Assembly (NCBI RefSeq): GCF_002865645.1
Contig: NW_020194517.1
Location: forward strand, 496,001 to 560,000
Direction: 5' to 3'
DNA: 64,000 nucleotides
Origin: Hyaloscypha bicolor E
Lineage: Eukaryota > Ascomycota > Leotiomycetes > Helotiales > Hyaloscyphaceae
Shown here: in pieces, positions 54,914 to 64,000 of the stretch
How the letters are laid out: every line of letters starts with the position of its first letter
Position numbering within the stretch: position 1 is the stretch's first letter
Made by a program: the position numbers and the translations under genes
Notes under the pieces: generated by a model
Database searches by the model: none
Told to the model about the DNA's origin: nothing
The model's input: the letters and a program-made list of their open reading frames with translations, nothing else

Positions 54914-57868
54914 TTCAAGAGGAATGGACTGACTTAAACGCAAGATATCTCAGGCGCGACTTAAGTTCCAGAGCCTCGGGGTACATTCACATTTCACAAA
55001 TCCACAACTTCGAAGTCTCACATGAAGGACATAAAGTACGAGGGCTGTGTAACGATGCGCAGGAAACGGCGAGGTAGTTAAATAAACCCACTAAGGCAGA
55101 TTTGGATTCGGAGGGGTGCGCCACGGACTGAGGAGGAAAAGCCAGCCTCCCAAAGCAGTTAACCGTTGGCCAGGTTGTGGTCGGTAATGCCTCTCAATCA
55201 GGGAAAGCTTCCCCCAGCAAATGAACGCGCCTGGGTTCTATTGAAACATACCGACCTGGATGTACTGCGTCCTGCGCGCATGCCGAATAATGTACACCTG
55301 TGATTCCACGGCCGTATCGAAGCTCGGAGCCTCGAGCCTCGGCGGGCAGCTGATCCCAACTCCAGATCCAGATGGTTGGCTGCTGATTTCTGCGTCGAGA
55401 TTATCATTGGCGACTCTGTCTCCACAGAAACATGCAGGCAGCAGGCTGCACAAACGATGTGGAGAACCCTGCATGCTGATGCTTTCTGTCTGGCACGCGA
55501 TCTCAAGAGAGCAATTCTGACTGGCCAGCCCCTTGAAGTTCGATGCGATGCTCCTCGAGTCCTCGCTCACCGCGTTCACCGCGTTCTCTCGAGGCCGGCC
55601 GGTACAATGCCTCTTCCTAGTTGTACGGCTGTGCGGAGGTACATTGACTTTCAACCGTCTCTTTTCATCTCATCACCGAGTTTCTGCACTTGAAAGCACG
55701 AAGGCACGTTTCAGGTTCTCGACGTTCTCGATCATTTCCACATTGGTTCTTCCGTGGTACGTATCATCAAAGGCAACGCTCCCGTCTCCCTCGGTGTTTC
55801 GTCTCCTGCTGTGGCGCACGAAACACGAAAGGAGATTTGTCGGCTGGATGTTGCCGCAATCTCAACTCTTGATCGCCCCGACAAACGAGACCTCCACAAC
55901 ACCCCATGCCTTCTGAAACTTATCTTAGAAGCAAAAGGCTCGGAAATGGCTGGATCTATATATGAACCACTATCGATCTCCAAGCACAGTATGAGATTGC
56001 CGAGTGGATCATCGCTTTCACCGGGACTCTAGCCCGGACTTCTAGCTCCTCCTGAAATCTACACCGGGAAGAGTAATAATATAAACTCTGAAATTATGTT
56101 TCGAGCTTGTCTTTCACAACACTCTTCAACTATTCAACGTGGGCGAATGGGCCACCCGAGGCCGTTCCTTGAGCTAGTTGAGTAACTGTCTCAGTCCAGC
56201 TCCGTGGTATCCCTCGACTACAGCACAGCGCCTTTTAACATGAGCACTTCTGACGTACACTACGTCCGTACTGGCTGGGGGTTAGTTCGGCATTGTACCT
56301 GCTTCCTTAGAACACTTATTTGTCGGGACGGACGTCATCAAGCAGACCTAGACTCGATCTCGGGCGGAGAGAACCATTTCTTATCTGAGGATGGCAGGCT
56401 GGCGAGCTGCAGGTCATCCGGATCCTGCGGACCAGCCCGTCTCACGCTGGCCGGCCTCATGTCTCAATGATGTCAAGAGGACGGTCGATCCTCGCCTGCA
56501 CCTGTCCATGTCCAGCCTTGCAAGGCTTATCAAAGGACGTAGCCTCGCCAATCCGAAGGTTTGGGAGGTGGCTCTGCTCTGATAAGATGCAGATGCTGAA
56601 AGTTATCTAATCCGGTGTGGACCCACGTCGACCTGTTCCATTTTTTGTCTTTGGACCATTCCTTGTCTGTAGGCTCGTTGTTTGGGATATTCCTCAGACC
56701 ACTCTTACAGCTTCTATGATGCACTCGGTGGCTTAGATACCCACAATATCTGATCAACAGAAATATTCTCGGGTCCTTATTTGAGAACGGACAGCTCGGG
56801 GCCGTTGAGGGTCCGATGCGTATGCCCCAAAGTACAGTGCTTCATTCTCCAAGGGGTCGGAACATGCAGAATCTGATCAGATCAAGAATCAAGATGTTGA
56901 GCGACAGGGGATGGAATTCATAAAACCAGGTTAAATACGGCAGCCAGGAATCGGATGTCGATCCCCGTTCCGAGTCGGAACATATGGAGTTTCGATTGTT
57001 CAATGTTTCCTGGACACCGCACTTTGCAAGGCTCGTCGACGTGCCTTGCAAGCTGCAGCTTCACCGATGCTCCTTTTCGAGTTGGAACATTGCAGTAGTA
57101 GAGACCGAATTTGGAAACTTCCCTGTCTTCAGTGTGACCATCAACAGGCAATCGCAATGCGTAAGTGGCATCGATTTGTTTTTCGGGGGAAGACGGTGAA
57201 GCGTGAAGATCGTGATGGCATCATGGCAGCAGACTTACTTACAGGGACAAGATCAGCGACAGTGGTGAAGGCTCCCTCCCAACAACTGAATCCCACACGT
57301 GAACCACGCTGACTGGCTCATGGCCACGCGGAATAATTACTTTTGAAGATAATGGAGAGGCTTTCGGGGGGCTTGGAATCGCATGCTCTACAGTAGCGAG
57401 TACTGTGATTCCCAGCAGCAAGTGCATGTGCATGATTTGCTGCTCCGGGCGCTCCCAACGGGCGCGGAGCTGTGCCAGCGAACCAGAGATCCACGTGAGA
57501 ATACGGATAGCGGAGGGAGACCGACAAATTCCCGAAAGACAGGGCCAAGGCGAGCAGGATGGGGCCTCGCTCGGGCTCTGGTTCTGGCTCTGGATCTGGC
57601 TCTGGCTCCCAATCCCAAAGCATGAACGAGAGAGAGTAATAAGTGTGCAATCGTCGTTCGCTCCGCACAACAGCTTGGCCCCCCGTCTTGTCTGTTGTCA
57701 GCTATCCCGCCTGTCGAAGCTGCTGGCGCTTCATTGTTCCAACTTCTCCCGGACAGCTCCAGAGCTTCCTCGATCTCACAGCATGATCGCAATAGCTGCG
57801 GGTTACCTAATATCTCGCAGGCCTCGGGTGCTGGACCACCGTCTGAACAGTGTCCTTTAATCTGAATC
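54914..57868. other. 3 kb gene desert, GC-richer
   Basis: No gene is supported. Frames of 80-160 codons overlap on both strands without ATG-linked splice signals or recognisable motifs. The right end is the promoter of the RasGEF gene and contains a TCTGGC hexamer repeat, listed separately. Confidence 0.4.
57571..57609. repeat. TCTGGC-type hexamer repeat
   Basis: Six or so consecutive hexamers of the form TCTGGC, TCTGGT and TCTGGA (for example CTCTGGTTCTGGCTCTGGAT). It lies about 260 bp before the RasGEF start. Confidence 0.8.
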
Positions 57869-60800
57869 ATGGCTTCTCACGATGTTCTGCCACACCGCAG
57901 CAAGTCGAAACGCGGCCGGTCCTCCAACTCCATCCCCGCCAGATCTCCGGATCACACCGCGAACGCGAACATCTCCCAAACTTTATCGAACTCAACCCCG
58001 CGGACTACAAGACCAAGGCTTGCCTCTCGCACCAGCTCCGCCCCTCTTTTACCAGCAATAAAGGTTAAAACTCCCAATCTCCTATCGGAGGAGGACGAGG
58101 GCGGTATCGACCTGTACAGCATAAGAGACTCTGTAGCTTCAATAAAAGACGACCCCTTCTTCAGGAACTACCAAACCCCCAACTCGGTATCGTTGGCCCG
58201 CGAATTGAGGTCTGCAACATATTCTGAACGTATGCGCGATGGAAAGTCCCCTCATGAACCTTCCCCTCCGTCCCCCAATAGAACTGCACTCGACAACTCA
58301 GTCAATCTGCCGGTGAGCTTCCCTCCCTCTCTTGAGTCTGAACCGCACAAACTAATTCTTGGAATCTAGCCTCAGTCAAGAAGCGGGATGTCCGACATAA
58401 ACATTGCAGTTATTGGAAGTTCTGGCGTGGGGAAGAGCACACTGATTCAACGGGCCCTGAGCTTACGGTCCTCTCCAACATCCATAGCTTCGAGTCAGCG
58501 GATGTCAGTGGACAATGTGGTGTATACTGTTAGCCTCATTGAACTCGACCTCGAATCTTTCGATATCGTCCCCGACCGCCGGATCCAATGGCCGAAGCAG
58601 ATAAACGGTCACATTGTTCCCCGCATGGATGGAGCTTTGTTGTTGTACGATGTCATGAATAGCGAGAGTATACAAGAATTACCCCAAACTTTAAGTGAGT
58701 GTTTCGGAGGATTGCATCGAAGATGCCTGCTAACCGTTCAGATGGGCTAATGGCTTCAAACTTACCCACTATCCTGGTATCTTGCAAGTGCGACAATCCT
58801 GACAATACCCGCCAGGTCAGCGTGGAAACCATGGAGGACGCCTGCTCATCCTGTGTTGAGGCTGTGAAAACTGCTTCCAATGTCCCCGAGAGTGCCAGGC
58901 TGTGTCTATCCTCGATGCTGAAAGCCATCATGGCAAGCCGGAATGGTCAGTCTCACCAAGCCCATTCACGTGTTACTGGTTTCCCTCGATTTATATTTCA
59001 CCTTCTTTCTCCTATATCTATCCATATCGAGAAGTGCTCAATATCCCGCGCATGACTTCATTGCTCTCCTGTCAGTCACGCTTCTGTCTAGTATATAACT
59101 GACAGCGTAAAGCTGCAAACTCTGCCGCTGAAATCACAGGGGCCCGTCGCCGAGCTACCTCCTCTGCGAATTTAGAAACCCCGCCGGATTCTTCAAGGCC
59201 TCTTAGTCAACACTCCAAGCACAGTCGTGCGAGCTCGGAATATTCCCTCTTGCGAGGATTTCCCTCGCCGCCCCCCGTTATGCCGCGAGGAACCCAGTCG
59301 CGGCCCAATGGGCGGACTAATCTACAGCACCAATTTAACCTTTCCCTTCCCGACCCACACGACGCCCCGCCACTGTCGTCGCATCCGATGTTTCGCCATG
59401 ATGGCCTTCAAACCTCGTCCGACTCTAGCAGTAATCTTGCGCCAGGTGCAAGTTCACGATCTCCATTGCCTTCTCCTATGACCGGACGGGCGGTGGATAA
59501 TTCGTTTCTTGATATGGAAGAGTCGGACGGGGACGGATACCGCTATTCGGACGATATCCCCATTCTTGAGCGAAATGATGATAGCTTCTTCGATAAGCCT
59601 GCCAAAGTTGCGGGAGTGACGTTCGATGAGCTCGTGGATCGTCTGCTGGGTCAGAACATGTCACGGGCCGACAACAACTTCTCGGACATCTTCTTGTGTC
59701 TATACAGAAAGTTTGCCGCGCCAGGCGAGCTATTTGGGGCGATAGAAGCACGGTTGGATCGTATAGCAGAGGATAAGAACACTCACTATCTCACGCGGAC
59801 TACGACGCAGCTTCGTATTATTACTGTGGTTGCCAAATGGGTCACAACCTATCCAGGAGACTTTGCCAGCCCTATGACAAGTGCTAAACTCGATACCTTC
59901 ATCAGCGGGCTATCTGGCGAGCCTGTATTTGCTGCAGCTGCGCAAGAGATGCGAACTCAATTGCAATCCCGTGTGATCGAGGATGACGACACCGGATGGG
60001 CTCGAACAGATGCAGACGTCGAGGTCGAGACCGGAAACAACGTCGAGTCAGCCCCTGCTTCCCCCGTTCGACGGAGAACAGATCCCAGAGATCTAATGGA
60101 GGAAGAGGACGGCGGCTCGCACATGGATGACGAAGGGGATGAGGAGATGGAGCGGAAAGAATCAAAAGTTGATTCGAATATTTCTGGACGTGCAGACTCC
60201 CCTCATGAATCCATAGCACCTTCTTTCCACACGGTCGAGGACTATGAACGAGAAGCAGCCTCTATGGTCCCCAAGGGCAATTTACCCCTCACTAAGTTTC
60301 GGTACCACATCTTTATGGATACCTCAGATGACGATTTTGCCGACGAGATGACAAGAATCGACTGGGTTATGTTCTCTTCGATCCGCCTTCGAGATCTTGT
60401 CCGCCACGTCAGTCTCCCACTGGAACAAAAGGAGAAGTGCAAGAGTTTGGCAAACGTTAATCGGATGATCAATCACTTCAACCATGTTGCCAAATGGGTG
60501 GCTAACATGATCTTAATGCGAGACAAGGCCAAACACAGAGCTTTGATGTTAGAGAAATTCATGACTATTGCCCTGAAGCTTCGGCAACTCAACAACTACA
60601 ACGGATTAGCAGCCGTGCTCGCAGGAATCAATGGAAGTGCAATTCATCGTCTTGCACAGACCAGAGCTTTGGTTCCAGCTGAAGTACAGAAGCGCTTTGC
60701 AAGACTTGTGATATTGATGGGCACTCAAAAGAGTCATTTCGCGTATCGCCTTGCATGGGAGAACTCTTCGCTGCCTCGTATACCTTTTATCCCCCTCCAC

Positions 60801-61147
60801 CGACGAGATCTCGTGTCAGCAGAAGAAGGCAGTCGAACCTTCGTTGGAGCGAAGGCGGAAAGAATCAACTGGAAGAAATTCGAGGTACTGTCAGAAGTCA
60901 TCTTGCCGATTATGAAGAGCCAAGTCGTGCCATATCCGAATCTCTCGAAGCACGACATTGCCCGAGAGCTGATTTTAGATTGTAGAATGCCCGTTGATGA
61001 TGAAGTATGCCCCCACTCCCGCCGCTACAATCACGCATACTAACCTTAAAATAGGAAATATATCAACGCAGTCTCCAACTTGAAAGTACTTCAGGAAGTG
61101 TAGAATTTGCTAAAAAGAAGTTTCCTTGGTTTCAGAAGGAAAAGTGA
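57869..61147 (+). CDS. Ras-like domain fused to a Ras guanine-nucleotide exchange factor
   Basis: Five exons: 57869-58312, 58370-58694, 58742-58945, 59113-61004 and 61055-61147; 985 aa. After a Ser/Pro-rich N-terminus a P-loop NTPase fold begins: INIAVIGSSGVGKSTLIQRA with GSSGVGKS at residues 164-171, and ALLLYDVMNSESIQ. The NKxD position reads CKCD (271-274) and no DxxG is found in the expected place (IELDLESFDI), so this G domain is degenerate. RasGEF_N lies at about 488-620 (FDELVDRLLGQNMSRADNNF). The RasGEF catalytic domain, about 735-960, has LNNYNGLAAVLAGINGSAIH and LVILMGTQKSHFAYRLAWEN. It activates a Ras-family GTPase by inference. Intron 3 needs the acceptor GTAAAG (59112); the CAG seven bases earlier would cause a stop. 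Confidence 0.88.
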
Positions 61148-62137
61148 TTAATCAAATGGGCATATTTTGAGCGACATTTGTTCGGTTCAGGCTGGATTTT
61201 TGAGGAGGCTTCTTTTCTCATGGTATGGCGTTGGGGTGTGCTTGTTCGCGCATACCCAGTTGTGATGATAGACGATGCGCATACGTAATATGTTCTTCAA
61301 ATACCAAAGGTGTTCTAAGTGAAGCGGGAGCTATGGGCATTCTCTGCAGCCTTTCTCTGCAGCCTTCCAAGCGGTTGTGGATATGGATTGAACGAGGGAC
61401 GCATGATGCTATGTCCTACTTATTCCGAATCATCCTCCGTCAGCATCACAAGTGCTTCTCTAAGGAATCTTGTGTCCGTGAAGGCAACCCCGTTCGCTTA
61501 GGCAGTTTGACCTTCCCATAAATGGTACAAGTTGGGGGATTGGATTAGGGAGTGGCGAAATAAGATTAATCCTCAACTGCGGTTCGCGGACGCTTTAGGA
61601 TGAAAGTAGCCTGCTAAAAATCCCCAAGAATTGGATGACGATCGCCCCAACCCCACAACACTGCCAATTCCAACTGCCAATATTACTATGTATACACTGC
61701 CACAACACTAACTCCCCATACCTTGGCCCTTTGGCAGCATGACTGTGGCTGCCGAATTGAATTCCTACTTGTCAAGCACTACTTGCGCTTCCCCATCACG
61801 GATGTAAAAGGATCCCGCTATCAAAAATGCCTCTCGGCGGACTTCCGGCGCTGGCCAAGACCTGCGATGACTACAGAATTGATTCTCGCTCAATGTTTAC
61901 TTCTGGTTCCGTACTTGGCTTTTCCCGTACTCAGCCTCGAGTGGCAATGTGTTATTCTCCCAAGACTTGGCAAGATGAAGCATCATGTTCGCTCTCTCTT
62001 TGGGAGGAGAGGTTTTCTTACAAGACTTGCTCTCCCTCCTTCTCCATATCCTCCATCAAACCAATCATTACTCTACTCTCACTTTCACATGTCAGAATTA
62101 TCTTGATCTTTACAACAGTCTCAACCAAAACAACATC
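61148..62137. other. Intergenic region
   Basis: 990 bp after the RasGEF gene. It contains the duplicated word TTCTCTGCAGCCT around 61340-61365 and pyrimidine-rich DNA before 62138. No gene is supported. Confidence 0.4.
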
Positions 62138-63010
62138 ATGAAGTTCATAATCATCATCTCCACCGCCGCCCTGCTAGTCTCATCTCTCGCTCTTCCACCG
62201 ATATTACCTACGGTACTGGGAAAGCGTAAATTACCCCGCGGGCACAAGCCAGAACCTCCCTTCCTACCCATCATCACCAGGGCCAGCTTCTTCTCATAAA
62301 ATGTCGATTATTCCTTCTATGAGAGCTGAGAGCCCGGGAGGTTCACGGGAACTGGCATGCGTATTTGTCTTAGGAGTTTGGTTCCTCCGCCCCTGAGCTC
62401 CGACTTCAACTTAGTAATACTGCGTACTAATTCGATGACAGCGGTTGGGAAAGCGTCAAGTATCCCGCTGGGACAGGCGGGTTTTACGCGTCTCCTTTCG
62501 CCTTCACAAGCACATACAATATCGCTGCTGTTGGCTCTGGGTTGCGGAATGGCACAACTCCTGCCCCGGGCCGAAAAGGCGCTGTTGGATAGTTTAACTT
62601 TGGTATCAATTCTAATACGGATAAGATCTGCCATGTAGGCCTCTTATTCTCTCCCGTTCAATCTTTCGAATAATTTTGATGTTGACATTGAAGCCAGAAC
62701 ATTACACTCCTCAACGTAGCAGGCACCTACCAAGCTCCCGCCCGAACCGCAACACACATCCACGAAGCCGCCCGGGGAGCATCCGGGCCACCTCGTCTCG
62801 CGTTCCCCAACCCAGTTGGTGACGATAAGAAGAGAGTCGGTGTTGGCTGTTTGACGGGTCCGTTTACCACTGGATTTGAATGGTCCGAATGAAATGAATA
62901 CTCCGAGCGGGTTTGCATTGAAGAGGATTGAGGAGAATCCGGCCGGGTTCTTTGCGGATTCTCATACGAATTTATTTTCGTTTGGGGTTGTAAGGGGGCA
63001 GCTTGCTTAG
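62138..63010 (+). pseudogene. Broken CHRD-domain secreted protein gene
   Basis: A start ATG at 62138 leads a signal-peptide-like MKFIIIISTAALLVSSLALP. From 62442 a CHRD-type domain is readable: WESVKYPAGTGGFYASPFAF, then FNFGINSNTDKIC, a 63-nt intron (62635-62697), NITLLNVAGTYQAPARTATH with IHEAARG, and PPRLAFPNPVGDDKKRVG. The final part FALKRIEENPAGFFADSHTN and GVVRGQLA lies in another frame. Lesions: an in-frame TAG at 62590-62592 and a one-base type frameshift near 62866-62878. The link between the signal segment and the domain is also disturbed. CHRD proteins are secreted; function here is lost or altered. Read as a 53-aa peptide, the first frame alone ends at 62299 and carries a GKRK site. 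Confidence 0.7.
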
Positions 63011-63269
63011 GGGAATTGAGAGCGGAATGATGGTAAAGAGAGGGGGTATGAGAGAGAGCTGGAGAGGGATAGGGTGGTAATGGCAGATGCGTTAAGGTGT
63101 CTTGTACCAATTGAGTCGCCATAATTCAACTCGGGCAGTCACTTCTTCGTTCTGTCATGAGGGTTTCCTTGCTTCAAGCCAATATGCAAGTGATGAGCGA
63201 AGTGTGATCAGCATTGTGAGAAGTGTAATTGCTCCTAATATCCCCTCTGTGCCACACTCTATCCAACAC

Positions 63270-64000
63270 TCACAGGCTTCTTATCCCAAACCTAAAAAAC
63301 TTCTGTTCCGTCCACTCTAACGGCTGCCAGTACCTCCACATTAAAATTCCACAGCAACCTAGCCAAAATAACCCGCAACTTGACCCAACATAGTTGCTGC
63401 CCAAGACACCCGTGAGGGCCCATGCCGAACGGATGGTACGCTTCTTGGCTGTCTGCGGAGTAGGGGAAGCGAACCATATTGCCAAAGCCAGCGTTCTGGG
63501 ATAAACCTCTTGGGAGAATAGAAATTGGTTTTGGATCTGAATATGGTGTAGCAGGGGATGCCGACTGTGTTGAAAGCACAGCGGATCTCATTGACCAAAG
63601 CCTTCATCTCCTTTGGATGTGTGATCAGATTCTTGATTCTGCCAGCCAGTGCTGCCGTCAGAGTCTCACTACCTCCAACAATCACTGCCATGGTATTGGC
63701 AATCATCTCTGCTTCCGATATGCCGGTTTCTGGTGATGACTTGTGGGAGAGAATGTAGGACACCATATCTAGGGAATCCGTCTTTCTTTTAAGGCGATTG
63801 TTGACGTTTTGCTCTGATGTGGAGAGGACTAATTGCAAGCTAGCTAGGACGGATTTCGGTGTCATGTACGAAACCAAGGTTGTGGCTACGAGAGCCCGAA
63901 ATTGTAGAAAAACGGTGATCCGTGGGCGGTAATCCTGTTTCTGGAGGCAATTGAAAAATTCGCCCCATCCAAGATTACCGATGATGTCGAAAGTGGTAAA
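63270..64000 (-). pseudogene. Cytochrome P450 remnant, continuing past the right edge
   Basis: From the right edge the minus strand reads a fungal P450: TTFDIIGNLGWGEFFNCLQ, then the I-helix region EAEMIANTMAVIVGGSETLT and LITHPKEMKALVNEIRCAFN. It then jumps at about 63560 straight to NFYSPKRFIPERWL, so the K-helix ExxR segment (roughly 70-80 residues) is missing. After PERWL (near 63485) the frame shifts to DSQEAYHPFGMGPHGCLGQ, where the heme motif FxxGxRxCxG has His (63412-63414) for Arg. Near 63330 a second shift leads to EWTEQKFFRFGIRSL and the stop at 63270. Several lesions together argue for a dead gene. The N-terminus lies outside the window. A substrate cannot be inferred. Confidence 0.8.

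Noticed and set aside
57388..57870. 160-codon minus-strand frame rich in Arg/Ala
   Set aside because: The Arg/Ala run is the TCTGGC hexamer repeat read in another frame.

Overview
The window is nuclear DNA of a filamentous ascomycete (Pezizomycotina; the protein flavour suggests Leotiomycetes, but that is an impression from memory, not a computed placement). The evidence is the many short GT-AG introns (59 placed by hand, mostly 45-80 nt, often with a CTAAC/CTGAC-like branch site), two HET-domain incompatibility-type genes, fungal forms of SEC31, GET2, HUL4, SDE2 and GEP3, and a decayed LTR-type element. No CRISPR array, rRNA or convincing tRNA was seen.

Layout. 0-8 kb: 3' part of GET2, a small ABM-domain protein, a large HET protein and an unrecognised three-exon gene. 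9-13 kb: homocitrate synthase (8 exons), then an AT-rich transposon relic. 13-29 kb: a lysine/glutamate-rich ORF, an M20 carbamoylase, COX12 divergent from an NDUFA4/MLRQ-like gene, a PPIE-type RRM protein, SEC31, SDE2, ribosomal protein eS10 and a 14-exon zinc polyol dehydrogenase. 29-46 kb: GEP3 divergent from mitoribosomal mL61, HECT ligase HUL4, ribosomal protein eL15, a second HET gene, a four-exon unknown gene and a PSP1-domain protein. 46-51 kb: a gene desert with a degenerate minisatellite and a pyrimidine repeat. 51-61 kb: NFU1 divergent from a HIT-finger protein, an unknown gene, a 3 kb desert, and a protein joining a degenerate Ras-like domain to a RasGEF. 61-64 kb: two broken genes, a CHRD-domain secreted protein and a cytochrome P450.

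How the genes relate. Three head-to-head pairs share very short spacers. Two of them pair functionally related mitochondrial genes: COX12 with NDUFA4-like (respiratory chain) and GEP3 with mL61 (large mitoribosomal subunit). NFU1 with the HIT-finger gene is the third. Both cytosolic ribosomal protein genes have an intron inside or directly after the ATG. Genes were modelled by joining exons until frame, splice sites and family motifs agreed; in all spliced models the total length is a multiple of three.

The best candidates for something undescribed are the Ras-like/RasGEF fusion protein, the decayed CHRD and P450 genes at the right edge, and the RIP-like retroelement relic. None of them is clearly a new system.
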